NCBI GenBank assembly: GCA_039024315.1
Contig: JBCCQN010000012.1
Coordinates: forward strand, 1-64,000
Source: JBCAWW01 sp039024315
Lineage (GTDB): Bacteria > Bacteroidota > Bacteroidia > J057
DNA length: 64,000 nt
Reading direction: 5' to 3'
The position numbers were made by a program, and so were the translations under genes. Positions within the stretch are counted from its first letter, which is position 1. Each line of letters opens with the position of its first letter. The notes below the pieces were generated by a model. That model made no database searches. It worked only from the letters and a program-made list of their open reading frames with translations, and was not told where the DNA came from. Below are positions 26,016 to 35,678 of this stretch, piece by piece.

Positions 26016-29000
26016 ATCGGATCAATTAGCACGAGCTGGAGGGAATCATTATTGCGTCCGATCAGGCAGGCTGTTTTTTGTTCTTGGCCCCATTTTATGA
26101 GGGCTGTCTGTTTGACATCGCCTGGGATTAAGAGTCCACTTTCGCTAGCTGAGATTGCTGTCCAATCCCCATTGGGACCCCCTTGCAAGACTAATCCCAA
26201 GCTTGCATCATTGCGGGGAGTCTCGACCTCTGATCCGTAGAGATTGCCAAATAATAGTAGATCATCAAATTCGTCCCCATTGTAATCGATGAGCTCGATG
26301 GCATTGATCGCAGAAAGCTGGGCCATATCAGGTAAGTCGTGCCGGACAAATCCAGCCTCTCCCCTATTTTCAAACCAAGCACTTGCAAAGTTTTTTGCTT
26401 GCAGGTGGAGAGCTTGATCAAGCATGTGCTCTCCATAAAGCTCGGGTAAATCGGCATTGGCAAAAGCTTGATAGGTTTCAAAACGACTGGCTAAGGCGGG
26501 TACTTGTTCGGATGAGCATTCTCGACCACGTACTGGTAATTGCTCTCCTTTTTTACGGTAACTCAAGACAATATCTAGGGAGCCATTTTCATCGAAATCA
26601 TTAGCATAAAGCTCAAAAGGAGACTCTGGTGTCGCGCGATATTTATAGTTCAGTCCTAAATTACCTGCGACGAAATCTAGGTCCCCGTCTTGATCTACGT
26701 CTAATGCTTTGAGACTATACCACCATGCTTCGCTGTTTTTGAGTCCGGGGAGGCTTACTTCTTCGAAGAACGATCCTTTGTTTTGGAAATAACGGATAGG
26801 CATCCATTCACCTGCGATAATCAGGTCTAATTTTTCATCGCCATTAAAATCCTCCCAAAGCGAGGCCGTAACTAATCCGACTCCTTTTAAGGCAGGGATA
26901 AGGGAATCGGTTACATCTGAGAAGGTCAACTCTTGGTCTCGTCCGCCATCATTGCGCAAGAGATAAGTCGAGGCTGCGCGTGGGTACTTTCCAGGGACCA
27001 AACGCCCAGCCAACAGTAGGTCCATGTCTCCGTCTCCATCAAAGTCGCTAGCACTTATCTCTTGCCCACTCAATTGAATGGCCGGCAGGGCCTGTTCAGC
27101 GCGAATAAACCCTTGGGGGGTATTGAGGTAAATTCTGCAAAGATGATATGAGTTACGAAAAGCATTATTGCCCCCTGAACTAACGATTAAATCCAAATCT
27201 CCATCTCTGTCTAGATCCGTTAGAAGTGAACCTGTATCTTCAAAAAGGCTATCTTCTTCCCAAGGCCCTGGCATAAGCTCGAATGTACCTTTGGGATTTT
27301 GGACAAACAGACTTGCGCGAGCGCCTGCGGCATTGCCAACAAAAAAATCATCAAGCCCATCTCCATTTAGGTCTCCTGCTGAGAGCGCCGGTCCCAGTGC
27401 CGAGTTTTTATGCGGTAATAATGGCTCCACAACAAAATCATCGTATTGGTCTTCTTGGTGCTGGAAAACAAGTTTTGCGGCTTGATTGACCACTTTGAAG
27501 GCTTTATTGGGTAGAGGGTGATCTTCCTTGCTAAGCGCATCCTGATAGTTTATGGTTAGTCTTTGGTTGCCACTTAGCTGCTCAAAAGCTTGATACTTAC
27601 CATCAGGCCAGAAGATTTCTAATTTATCTACCAATGCGGCTTTACCAAGACCGAAATGGAGGATAGGGGCCACGCTTGATTGAAAGCCCCGCGTGAGAGA
27701 AAGTTCTTTCTTTTGGATCCCTTCTTGTTGGTGCAGGAGCACTTTGACCCCCAAACCCAAGGGGTTTGCTGTTGGGCCAGCAAAGGATAGTTGTAGAAAG
27801 TGATTTCCATTTTGCTGGCTGAGGTTTTCATAGAGACTCATTTCCTCATCCAAATTATTGACAAGTAGATCGAGGTCTCCATCATTGTCAAGGTCGCCAA
27901 AGGCAAAACCATTGGAAAAACCTTCGCTATCGAGTCCCCAAGCTTGACCGATATCGACAAAATTTATCCCTCCCTGATTTTGGAAGAGATAATTGTTAAT
28001 AGGTTCGCTAGGCAATAGTTTGTAATCTGGTTTATACTCTTGGAAAAAGTTACTTTCTTTAAATCGGATATTTGCATCATTATTGTTAACGTCGCGTTTC
28101 ATTCCGTTGGAAATAAAAACATCTTGCCAACCGTCATTGTCTAGGTCTGCGAATTGGATCCCCCAGCTCCAATCAGTAGTGGCCATGCCCGTGAAACGTG
28201 AGATGTCGCTAAACTGAGGATTGGCCTTGGCGTCTACTCCTCGATTGAGTTGTAAACTATTTTGCATGTATTGATAGTGGAAACCGAGATCGATCGCCTG
28301 CCAGAAAGTTTCGGGGCTCATGCTAGCCATATTGGTTTTGGCTCTTTTGTGATCGGCAGGTGTCATATCGACTTGACCAATATCCAATAAACCATCATTG
28401 TTAACGTCAGCCGCATCTAGGCCCATACCAAACATGGAGGTATGACGAAAAGAGGAGGCTAAGCGTTCACCGAAGGTGCCATCTCCTTGATTGAGATAAA
28501 AGTAATCAGGGACATTGAAATCATTGGAGAGATAAAGGTCAATGAGATTATCCTCATTAAAATCTGCCGCTACTACGCCAAGGCTTAGGCCAAAGTTCTG
28601 GACCCCTGCGGCCTGCGTAAAATCTTGGAAGCTACCATTACCCATATTTTTGTAAAGATGAGCCGACTCAGAAAATTTGTTTTGTTGCATTTTCTGATAG
28701 TAGTACTCATTGCCCATACTTACGGGTATCTGAGGATAGTTGGCTACAAATAGATCCTGTAAGCCGTCCCCATCGTAGTCCAAGGCAACAGCTTGAATAG
28801 AGGTGCTAGCATCTGCTAAGCCATATTCAACCGCCCTTTCGGTAAAAGTGCGATCCTGATTATTGATAAAAAGTTGATTTTGGAAGGGACCGTTTTTGCC
28901 AGAAACACAGACATAGATATCTAACCAACCATCTTGGTTTGCGTCTAGCATACAGGCTCCAGTGTACCATCGGTCGTCTCCTGCCACGCCAGCTGCTTCG

Positions 29001-29335
29001 CTAATGTCTTCAAACTTTAAGTTACCTTGATTGAGATACAACTTATTAGGTACCATATTGCCTGTCATAAAGACATCGGAGAGTCCGTCCTTGTCAATAT
29101 CACCTATGGCAACTCCACCGCCCATATAGAGATAGGGGAAGGTATAATAATTGAGCGTATCGTTTTCTAATACTTGATTCGTAAAAGTAAGACCAGACTG
29201 GGCCGCAGATTTTTGTTGGAAAATAGGGCCTTCTATCCCTTTATCATCATCTGTGGGATTACAAGCCCAGCAAACAATGATGAGGAAAAACATCGCTCCC
29301 CAATGACTCAAGCGGATTGACATACTCTCACTCAC
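26012..29335 (-). CDS. VCBS/FG-GAP repeat lipoprotein with ASPIC/UnbV domain
   Basis: 1107 residues. The lipobox CWAC places the lipid cysteine near residue 25; the alternative start MSIRLSHWG is four residues in. Residues 50-500 hold calcium-binding FG-GAP/VCBS repeats (DIDKDGLSDVFMTGN, DANQDGWLDIYVCV, DYDGDGLQDLFVANY, DLDNDGWQDVFISNG). An ASPIC/UnbV domain follows (about 525-605; GLGVKVLLHQQEG, GFQSSVAPILHFGLG, WPDGKYQAF), and a second repeat block runs to about residue 1060. This CRTAC-like architecture is commonly encoded after SusC/SusD pairs in marine Bacteroidota, as here. It is probably an outer-membrane lipoprotein that binds the ligand handled by SusCD. A hairpin lies between it and SusD. 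Confidence 0.88.
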   Translation of the reverse strand: MSESMSIRLSHWGAMFFLIIVCWACNPTDDDKGIEGPIFQQKSAAQSGLTFTNQVLENDTLNYYTFPYLYMGGGVAIGDIDKDGLSDVFMTGNMVPNKLYLNQGNLKFEDISEAAGVAGDDRWYTGACMLDANQDGWLDIYVCVSGKNGPFQNQLFINNQDRTFTERAVEYGLADASTSIQAVALDYDGDGLQDLFVANYPQIPVSMGNEYYYQKMQQNKFSESAHLYKNMGNGSFQDFTQAAGVQNFGLSLGVVAADFNEDNLIDLYLSNDFNVPDYFYLNQGDGTFGERLASSFRHTSMFGMGLDAADVNNDGLLDIGQVDMTPADHKRAKTNMASMSPETFWQAIDLGFHYQYMQNSLQLNRGVDAKANPQFSDISRFTGMATTDWSWGIQFADLDNDGWQDVFISNGMKRDVNNNDANIRFKESNFFQEYKPDYKLLPSEPINNYLFQNQGGINFVDIGQAWGLDSEGFSNGFAFGDLDNDGDLDLLVNNLDEEMSLYENLSQQNGNHFLQLSFAGPTANPLGLGVKVLLHQQEGIQKKELSLTRGFQSSVAPILHFGLGKAALVDKLEIFWPDGKYQAFEQLSGNQRLTINYQDALSKEDHPLPNKAFKVVNQAAKLVFQHQEDQYDDFVVEPLLPHKNSALGPALSAGDLNGDGLDDFFVGNAAGARASLFVQNPKGTFELMPGPWEEDSLFEDTGSLLTDLDRDGDLDLIVSSGGNNAFRNSYHLCRIYLNTPQGFIRAEQALPAIQLSGQEISASDFDGDGDMDLLLAGRLVPGKYPRAASTYLLRNDGGRDQELTFSDVTDSLIPALKGVGLVTASLWEDFNGDEKLDLIIAGEWMPIRYFQNKGSFFEEVSLPGLKNSEAWWYSLKALDVDQDGDLDFVAGNLGLNYKYRATPESPFELYANDFDENGSLDIVLSYRKKGEQLPVRGRECSSEQVPALASRFETYQAFANADLPELYGEHMLDQALHLQAKNFASAWFENRGEAGFVRHDLPDMAQLSAINAIELIDYNGDEFDDLLLFGNLYGSEVETPRNDASLGLVLQGGPNGDWTAISASESGLLIPGDVKQTALIKWGQEQKTACLIGRNNDSLQLVLIDPI
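26758..26775 (+). repeat. Dispersed hairpin motif inside the VCBS gene
   Basis: CTTC-TTC-GAAG followed by AACGATC; encodes SFFEEVS on the coding strand. Confidence 0.55.
28461..28478 (-). repeat. Dispersed hairpin motif inside the VCBS gene (second copy)
   Basis: Minus-strand reading CACC-TTC-GGTG-AACGCTTA; encodes GTFGERLAS. The same stem, loop and anchor recur at 62274 in an unrelated gene. Confidence 0.65.
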
Positions 29336-29350
29336 AACAGATAGGATTAA

Positions 29351-29381
29351 AGGTCAGACTGCCGAGAAGACAGCCTGACCT
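29351..29381 (-). promoter_or_regulatory. Hairpin between SusD and the VCBS gene
   Basis: AGGTCAG with CTG (29351-29361) pairs with CAG and CTGACCT (29371-29381), one bulge on each side. Only three T follow on the minus strand, so it is more likely a weak terminator or an mRNA-stability element that sets the ratio of SusCD to the downstream lipoprotein. Confidence 0.5.
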
Positions 29382-29411
29382 CTGTGTATCAACTTACTTA
29401 ATTAAACCTAA

Positions 29412-30980
29412 TTAATAGCCTTCATTCTGAAAAAAGTTCGGATTGCCATCAATTTCATTTTGAGGAATCGCAATATATTCCCGACCAGGTTTATAGGCAC
29501 TAGTACCAGCGCTTTCAGATTTAAACTCTGGGTTGTCAACAATTCTCTCCTTGACTTTGCCCCAGCGGAGCAAGTCAAAGTAACGAGTACGTTCAAGGCT
29601 AAGCTCCTTGATCCGCTCGTCCTCAATGTCTTGCATGCTAATGCTGGTAAAAGCGGCCATATCGGCCCTAGCTCTTACTTCATTGATGGCATCTAAGGCC
29701 GCAGCAGAAGAACCATTGAGCATGAATTCCGCTTCGGTAAACATCAATAAAATATCAGCATAACGAATCATGCGGAGATTATTTCCGGCGCCATGCCATC
29801 CGCCATCTAGTGATTCGGTATGACCATTGAATTCCCAGTCGAGATACTTATTGCCATAAGTGGCGGTACCCCCATTGGTAAAGGCTTCGGCATATGACTT
29901 ATTGAGATAAGTCCGCGACTTAAGCATCTTACCTTGATAGGCAGTAGAATCATTGCCATCAAAGAAAAAGGTGGTATATGCTCTAGGATCAAGCTCACCA
30001 TTGATTGTAGTCTCATCTCTAAATAGTTCCATGACCCAATCATTGACTCTCATACCATTTTGGTTGGTAAAGCCAATGGGAGCAAGATCAGGTTGGAAGG
30101 CAGAGCCTTTGCCCCTTCCTGGCGCGTCAGCCCCCCAGGCACTATTGCCATCTGCGACCAGCTGAATTTCGAAAACAGACTCTGCATTATTTTCCGTGGC
30201 TTCAGAAAAATTGTCCGCGTAGTCTGCCATAAGCTGATAACGTCCATCCATGATTTTGACAAACTCAGCCTTAGCTTCGGTATATTTTTGCTGATAAAGG
30301 AGAACTTTGCCGAGAAGACCGATAGCAGAACCTGCGGTAGCTCGGCCTTTTTGATCCTCTGGCCAAGAATCCGGCAAAAGATTTTGCGCTTGAGTCAAAT
30401 CAGATTCTATTTGCGTCCATACTTCTTCGGGAGTAGCCTGTTTAATCAAATTGGGCTGTTCAATTTCAGAAATAGGTACAGTGATGAGCGGGATATTGCG
30501 CCAATTGTTCAAAAGGTTGAAATAATTAAAAGCGCGAATGAAATAGGCTTCGCCTAAGATATTATCGCGTTCCATCGCATCCATTTCGATACCAGGTACG
30601 TTGGCAATCACCTCATTGGCTCTGGTGACACATTGAAACATAGCGCTCCAGACCCAAAAGGTGGCATTACGGTCAGAAGTACCGTTAAAGTAGCCTACTG
30701 CGGTCCGTTCGGAGGTATTGAATCCATTGACGACATCATCGCGATAGTCCGAGGTAAAGATCTCAAAACGAGTGTAGTACCAAATATTAGTAAAGGGACT
30801 ATAGGCACCGAAGATCCCTTTGCGAGCATCCTCGGCTGACTTCCAAAAAGAAGCCGGCGTTACGGCATTAGGGTTCACCTGATTGAGAAAGCTTTCGTCG
30901 CAACTAGTACTCATAAATAAAATAGCAACGAGTAAACCCAACGATTTTATTGAAAATTTTATGCTTTTCATATTATTCAT
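29412..30980 (-). CDS. SusD/RagB family outer-membrane lipoprotein
   Basis: 522 residues. Lipoprotein signal ending STSCDE (Cys near 27), then FLNQVNPNAVTPASFWKSAEDARKGIFGAY, the standard SusD opening, TPR-like helices (AYFIRAFNYFNLLNNWRNIPLIT), and the C-terminal RYADILLMFTEAEFMLN, DAINEVRARA, ELSLERTRYFDLLRWG and EYIAIPQNEIDGNPN. It is the surface lid of a SusCD importer. The SusC stop is eight bases upstream, so the pair is cotranscribed. Two ATG starts are possible (30980 or 30971). The ligand class cannot be told because no glycoside hydrolase lies nearby. Confidence 0.92.
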   Translation of the reverse strand: MNNMKSIKFSIKSLGLLVAILFMSTSCDESFLNQVNPNAVTPASFWKSAEDARKGIFGAYSPFTNIWYYTRFEIFTSDYRDDVVNGFNTSERTAVGYFNGTSDRNATFWVWSAMFQCVTRANEVIANVPGIEMDAMERDNILGEAYFIRAFNYFNLLNNWRNIPLITVPISEIEQPNLIKQATPEEVWTQIESDLTQAQNLLPDSWPEDQKGRATAGSAIGLLGKVLLYQQKYTEAKAEFVKIMDGRYQLMADYADNFSEATENNAESVFEIQLVADGNSAWGADAPGRGKGSAFQPDLAPIGFTNQNGMRVNDWVMELFRDETTINGELDPRAYTTFFFDGNDSTAYQGKMLKSRTYLNKSYAEAFTNGGTATYGNKYLDWEFNGHTESLDGGWHGAGNNLRMIRYADILLMFTEAEFMLNGSSAAALDAINEVRARADMAAFTSISMQDIEDERIKELSLERTRYFDLLRWGKVKERIVDNPEFKSESAGTSAYKPGREYIAIPQNEIDGNPNFFQNEGY

Positions 30981-30988
30981 TCTAAAGA

Positions 30989-33900
30989 TTAAAATGATAC
31001 CTGAAGCCCGACTCTAACTTCTCTCGGGATAGGATAGGCACCTTCATCAACACCAGTGTTGAAAATGCGCGTATTGTTTGTTCCGCCACGATTATTTCTA
31101 CCGACTTCTGGATAATAGCCCGTATAGTCAGTAATGGTAAACACATTCATAGCAGCTACATAAACTCTCAGTTTAGACATGCTGAGTTTTTGTAAAAAGG
31201 CGCCATTAAAACTGTAGCCTAACTGTGCGTTGCGAAGGCGGAAATAGGAACCATCTTCAAGGTAGAAAGTGGACATTCGGCGGTTGAAACCAGGGTCCGC
31301 TTGGGTGTTACGAGGAATTTCAGTATCCGTATTGGTCGGGGTCCAAGCGTTCAGAGCATCTGCAAAATAATTACCGTTGAAATCAAAATAACCACGGTAT
31401 TTGGTGCCATTTAGGATCATATTACCCGAAACGCCATTGAAGAATAGATTGACATCAAAGCCTTTCCATTCTGCATTTAAGTTAAAGGCGTATTCAAAGT
31501 TAGGGGTGGGATTACCGATATAATCTCTATCATCCTCATCAATGTCTCCATCTCCATCGATATCTTTGAACTTAAAATCACCCGCTTGAGGAGTTCCAAC
31601 CTGATCATTGGCATTGTTGGCTTCTTCGTCAGTCTGATAAATACCTTCTACGATGTAGCCATAGAAAGAAGAAATAGGCTGACCCACATCTGTTCTAGTA
31701 CTATTGATTGTATTGGAAGTAAAAGAACCTTGAACGATCGGGGAAGCATCGCCTAGGGCCGTAACTTCATTGTTTAAGATCGAAAAGTTTGCAGAACCTC
31801 CAAGGGTCAAATCTCCAATTTTATCGGAGTAGCTAGCCATAAATTCAAAACCTCGGTTGTCAATGCTCGCGGTATTGAAAGGGATGGCATTGCCAAAACC
31901 TGTATAAAGAGGTAAACGAAGTCCCACCAATACGTCTTCTGATTTCTTAATGAAATAGTCAGCAGTTACATTCAACTTTTGGTTAAAAGCACTAAACTCT
32001 AGGCCAATATCGGTGGTACGAGTTGTTTCCCAAGTAATATTAGCATTTACTCCACGAGTAATGGCGTATCCCGACACTCGATCTTGATTCTCCCCTACTA
32101 TGTACTCACTAAATAGGTTCAAACTAGGATCGATAGCATAGACTCCTACATTGTTGGAACCGATCTCTCCGTAACTAGCTCTCAGCTTGATATTGGTAAT
32201 GGCAGTGACGTTTTTCATAAAGCTTTCATTACTGATATTCCAGCCTACTGCCATGGAAGGAAACACCCCCCATCTTAGACCTTCTCTAAACAAAGAAGAG
32301 CCATCGCGACGAATGGTGGCGGTTAACAAATAACGAGAGTCATAAGAGTAACTCAGGCGTCCAAAAGAAGAAAGGATGGTAGAAGTTAGATCCTGTGCCG
32401 TCGCGTTGGCAATTTCTTCTGCAGCCGAAGCGATACGAATATCATTAGAAGGGAATCGTCTGGCTTCAATACCGAGGGAGCGAGAATTGGTTTTCTGAGC
32501 GGTATAACCTGCTAATAAGTCTAGATTATGCTTACCCAAAAGGCGCTTATAATTTAGGGTGTGCTCCATCAGAGTGGACATAAAACGCGTATTTGCTTCA
32601 CTTAACTCTGCAAATGTCAGGTTCCCACCAGCCGAAATCACATCGGCCTGAGGCGTGAATCGGTAATTATTATTATCGAAGAAATCTAGACCAAGATTCA
32701 ACTTATAAGTCAACCCTTTTAGGATTTCAAAAGAGGCGCCTAGGTTGCCCAAAAGAGAGTTTCGGGTAACAGTACGATCTTCCAAAGCGGCCAAAGCTAG
32801 TTCGTTGATAATGGTGCCTTGACCATAGAAAGAGCCTGGAGTTGGCGCACCGGGAACATCCGGAATATCAGAAGCGCTCCAATCTCCATTATCATCTTTG
32901 AGTCTGATGGTCGGTAATAGATTACGTTCCTTATTAAAGTAGGGATTGGGGTTATTGACGGATCGGGTTAAGCCAATAGTGTTTTCTAGTTTAAATCTAC
33001 CTTTGGTGAACGCTCCGTTGGCCCTAGCGGTAATCCGTTCGAAATCAGAGTATCTGACAATCCCTTCTTGATTGTAGTAGTTCATAGAGAGACTGTATAA
33101 TAAATTCTCACTACCACCATAGAGACGCATATTGGCATTGTTGACAGAGGCTGTCCTCAATGATTCGTCATAAAGATTACTGGTGTTATTGGGATTAAAC
33201 TCGGTATCATTTGCAGGAGAGCGTGGTGCCCCGTCATTATCGTCTGCGCGATTGACGATATCCGCATATTGTCTTGCATCAGCCCAATCATAGGTATTGA
33301 TTACCCTTTGCAAGCCTGTGCTGGCATCTGCATCAATCTGCAATCTACCTCGAGAGCCCTTTTTGGTGGTGATAATCACTACTCCATTGGCCGCGCGAGA
33401 GCCATAAATTGCACTGGCCGATGCATCTTTCAATACGGAAACAGATTCAATATCAGCAGGATTGAGAGAACTCATATTACCCGTCAACATCCCGTCAATC
33501 ACAAACAAAGGTCCGGCATCAGAAAGGGTACCAGTACCGCGAATAGAGATCACGGCGTTCGCTCCCGGCGCACCTCCTTGCTGTTGTACGCTTACTCCTG
33601 CCATCCGACCTTGCAAAGCTTGAGAGGCATCGCTGTAGGTGTATTTGTCAATCACATCACCAGCTACCTGGCCAACGGCTCCCGTCAGATCGCTTTTTCG
33701 CTGCGTACTATAGCCGACTACGACTACCTCACTAAGCTCACTGATATCTTCCACCATTGAGACGTTGATAACAGTTTGCCCATCAATCGGGATTTCTTGA
33801 CTTTTGTAGCCCAAATAGGTAAAAGTCAAAGTGGCATTACGATCGGCTGTAATACTGTAATTACCCTGCGTATCTGTCAGGGCTCCAACTGCACTTCCTT

Positions 33901-34057
33901 TTACTTGCACGGCAGCAGACTGCAAGGGTTCGTTTTGCTCGTTCAACACCTTACCCTTGATGGTAATGTCTTGAGCGAAAGTAGTAGAATATGCCGCTAC
34001 CCAAAATAAGGCAAATAGCAACATTCTAGTCCGTTTTTTACTCGCAAATAGTTTCAT
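30989..34057 (-). CDS. SusC/RagA family TonB-linked outer-membrane receptor
   Basis: 1022 residues. Signal peptide to about residue 29, CarboxypepD_reg-like domain (ITIKGKVLNEQNEPLQSAAV; ALTDTQGNYSI), a TonB-box-like stretch (LSEVVVVGYSTQRKSDLTGAV), plug (MAGVSVQQQGGAPGANAVIS, IRGTGTL, PLFVIDGM, VSVLKDASASAIYGSRAANGVV) and a 22-strand barrel ending PREVRVGLQVSF. It lacks the extra STN domain that FecIR-regulated receptors carry, so it is probably not the partner of the FecIR operon. Control is more likely by the divergent AraC gene at 34448. Confidence 0.93.
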   Translation of the reverse strand: MKLFASKKRTRMLLFALFWVAAYSTTFAQDITIKGKVLNEQNEPLQSAAVQVKGSAVGALTDTQGNYSITADRNATLTFTYLGYKSQEIPIDGQTVINVSMVEDISELSEVVVVGYSTQRKSDLTGAVGQVAGDVIDKYTYSDASQALQGRMAGVSVQQQGGAPGANAVISIRGTGTLSDAGPLFVIDGMLTGNMSSLNPADIESVSVLKDASASAIYGSRAANGVVIITTKKGSRGRLQIDADASTGLQRVINTYDWADARQYADIVNRADDNDGAPRSPANDTEFNPNNTSNLYDESLRTASVNNANMRLYGGSENLLYSLSMNYYNQEGIVRYSDFERITARANGAFTKGRFKLENTIGLTRSVNNPNPYFNKERNLLPTIRLKDDNGDWSASDIPDVPGAPTPGSFYGQGTIINELALAALEDRTVTRNSLLGNLGASFEILKGLTYKLNLGLDFFDNNNYRFTPQADVISAGGNLTFAELSEANTRFMSTLMEHTLNYKRLLGKHNLDLLAGYTAQKTNSRSLGIEARRFPSNDIRIASAAEEIANATAQDLTSTILSSFGRLSYSYDSRYLLTATIRRDGSSLFREGLRWGVFPSMAVGWNISNESFMKNVTAITNIKLRASYGEIGSNNVGVYAIDPSLNLFSEYIVGENQDRVSGYAITRGVNANITWETTRTTDIGLEFSAFNQKLNVTADYFIKKSEDVLVGLRLPLYTGFGNAIPFNTASIDNRGFEFMASYSDKIGDLTLGGSANFSILNNEVTALGDASPIVQGSFTSNTINSTRTDVGQPISSFYGYIVEGIYQTDEEANNANDQVGTPQAGDFKFKDIDGDGDIDEDDRDYIGNPTPNFEYAFNLNAEWKGFDVNLFFNGVSGNMILNGTKYRGYFDFNGNYFADALNAWTPTNTDTEIPRNTQADPGFNRRMSTFYLEDGSYFRLRNAQLGYSFNGAFLQKLSMSKLRVYVAAMNVFTITDYTGYYPEVGRNNRGGTNNTRIFNTGVDEGAYPIPREVRVGLQVSF

Positions 34058-34260
34058 GTTTTTGTCAAAAGGTTAAAGGAGGAAAACTTATTTCTCCTAA
34101 AATGGAAGTTTTTAAGCTGCGAGCTTAGAACGGATAGCTAAAAGCCTACCACATATAGTTTAACTTTGGATTATTGGGTGGGAGAGACCAAATAATCGGA
34201 TTTTATGCCTCGCTCCTTCTCTGGATCTGTCGAGATGACTATTCGATGGTTTTAATTACC

Positions 34261-34288
34261 GTAGAAACACAAGATTTTGTGTCTCTAC
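34261..34288. repeat. Long palindrome of the GTAGAGACrCAA type
   Basis: GTAGAAACACAA pairs with TTGTGTCTCTAC around GATT, with one mismatch in twelve. Palindromes starting GTAGAGACGC are scattered in many Bacteroidota and cyanobacterial genomes; this looks like a worn copy. Confidence 0.6.
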
Positions 34289-34302
34289 ACTTTCGGCATG
34301 AA

Positions 34303-34321
34303 TAAGCGTTCTGCGAAGCAG
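34303..34321 (-). repeat. Dispersed hairpin motif (intergenic, SusC/AraC region)
   Basis: Plus-strand reading TAAGCGTT-CTGC-GAA-GCAG. Full-length anchor, perfect stem. Confidence 0.75.
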
Positions 34322-34391
34322 TGAACCAATAAAGAGGCATCCAACTTGACGCCTATACGATTAGTCATAGCTAAGATGAGATTGAGTTGGC

Positions 34392-34399
34392 TACTTTTG
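34392..34399 (+). promoter_or_regulatory. Possible minus-7 box for the AraC gene
   Basis: TACTTTTG matches the Bacteroidota housekeeping minus-7 consensus TAnnTTTG and lies 48 bases before the start codon. No good TTG box at the usual distance upstream was found. Confidence 0.4.
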
Positions 34400-34447
34400 T
34401 TAGGTACGGTAATGGTTTTACTCCCTCATTCTAGCTAGATTAATCAC

Positions 34448-35323
34448 ATGGAAGACATCAAGCGGATAGCATTTGAAAACAAGAAGCTTCCTGCTTCCCA
34501 TTTTGACCTAGTAAGGCTCAGAGAAGTCCTGGATATTGAATATTTGGATCATGATCCGACTGCTCTTCATAGGGTAGATTTTTTTGTATTGATGATCATC
34601 ACCGCCGGTGAGGGAAAACATACGATAGATTTTACGGATTATGATTATCAAAGGGGCACCGTCTTGACTATAAGGAAAGGGCAGATACATAAGTTTTTTC
34701 GGTCTCCTCAAACAGCAGGAACCCTAATCGTTTTTACAGAGGAGTTTATTCTGGGTTTCTTGAGAGATAATGATGCTCTGAGGTCTTTGCAACTCTTCAA
34801 CGAAACCATCTCCTCTCCTAAGCTCGTTTTAGATGAGAACAGCTTTGAAGACATCATACATTTGGTACGATATGTACAAACTGAGTATGCAGACTTTCGT
34901 GATCACTATTCAGCTGGTATCCTGAGGAGTCTCCTACATATACTGCTTACCAAACTATATCGATTCAAATCTCGAGAGAACGAGCTGGAGCTAAAAAGAA
35001 GATACTTATCAGAATTTATCGAATTTCAGGAGCTGGTAGAGCAGCAATGTTTTCAGACCAGAAAGGTGAAGGATTATGCAAATGCCTTAGGCTTCTCAAG
35101 TAAGAAACTTAATATGGTGGTGCAAAGCATTGCCCAAAAGTCAGCGAAAATTTTTATTGACGAGATTCTAATTCTTAAGATTAAGCGCTTGTTGATAAAC
35201 TCCCCCTTATCCGCAAAAGAAATTGCTTACAAAGTTGGTTTTGAAGAGCCAAGTAATCTGTTTAAATTCTTTAAACGATACACCCAAAGCACACCAGAGG
35301 GCTTCAGGCAGATTTTTGACTGA
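34448..35323 (+). CDS. AraC family transcriptional regulator with cupin-like N-terminus
   Basis: 291 residues. The N-terminal part (about 20-110) has a cupin-like ligand-binding pattern (FFVLMIITAGEGKHTIDFTDYDY, GTVLTIRKGQIHKF, GTLIVFTEEFILGFL). The C-terminal 100 residues form the AraC double helix-turn-helix (VKDYANALGFSSKKLNMVVQ; LSAKEIAYKVGFEEPSNLFKFFKRYTQSTPEGFRQ). It is divergent from SusC and is the best candidate for local control of the SusC-SusD-VCBS operon. Confidence 0.88.
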   Translation: MEDIKRIAFENKKLPASHFDLVRLREVLDIEYLDHDPTALHRVDFFVLMIITAGEGKHTIDFTDYDYQRGTVLTIRKGQIHKFFRSPQTAGTLIVFTEEFILGFLRDNDALRSLQLFNETISSPKLVLDENSFEDIIHLVRYVQTEYADFRDHYSAGILRSLLHILLTKLYRFKSRENELELKRRYLSEFIEFQELVEQQCFQTRKVKDYANALGFSSKKLNMVVQSIAQKSAKIFIDEILILKIKRLLINSPLSAKEIAYKVGFEEPSNLFKFFKRYTQSTPEGFRQIFD

Positions 35324-35445
35324 TTATTTTTCCCATTTCTACAGTCTTTTGCCTGATTTTTACCTTCCCATTGAGAGAAGGGAATCCAATATTTGTGTTA
35401 GAACGCTAAGACAATTCCTTACCAAGTCTAATTGAGTAGAAAGTA

Positions 35446-35463
35446 TCCCGAAAGCTTTCGGGA
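35446..35463. repeat. Perfect palindrome TCCCGAAAGCTTTCGGGA
   Basis: Eighteen bases, perfectly self-complementary, in the intergenic space after the AraC gene. As a stem without a loop it is a weak terminator candidate; no T run follows. Confidence 0.6.
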
Positions 35464-35557
35464 GTATGCAGTAGAGAGAAAAAGGTCTTAATACTGAATA
35501 CTATTGTCTGAGTACTAATTAGAAAAGGAAAGAAGTTGAAAAAGGCAAAATCGAACC

Positions 35558-35575
35558 AAGCGTTCGGTGAAACCG
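35558..35575 (-). repeat. Dispersed hairpin motif (intergenic, before the cupin gene)
   Basis: Plus-strand reading AAGCGTT-CGGT-GAA-ACCG. The stem is unique in the window but fully compensated, loop TTC on the minus strand. Confidence 0.75.
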
Positions 35576-35678
35576 CAGCAAAAACAGAGGTTATTATGGA
35601 TTATTTGAGTCGATCAATCTCAGCTTAAACTTGGCTCAAAAGAGAAGAGAAAACCAACCCTATCAAGAAAACTTAACA

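Larger units (their letters stand above)
34058..34447. other. Divergent regulatory region between SusC and the AraC regulator
   Basis: 390 bases with no ORF. It contains a degenerate long palindrome (34261-34288), a dispersed hairpin motif (34303-34321) and a good TAnnTTTG box for the AraC gene (34392-34399). The SusC leader shows GGAG facing CTCC around an A/T-rich loop near 34079-34098. Operators for the AraC protein should lie here, but I could not find a clear direct repeat. Confidence 0.5.
35324..35678. other. Intergenic region with a perfect palindrome and a hairpin motif
   Basis: 355 bases between the AraC gene and the cupin gene. It contains an 18-base perfect palindrome (35446-35463) and a dispersed hairpin motif (35558-35575). 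A TTG-started extension of the cupin frame from 35631 exists but is less likely than the ATG at 35679. Confidence 0.45.
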
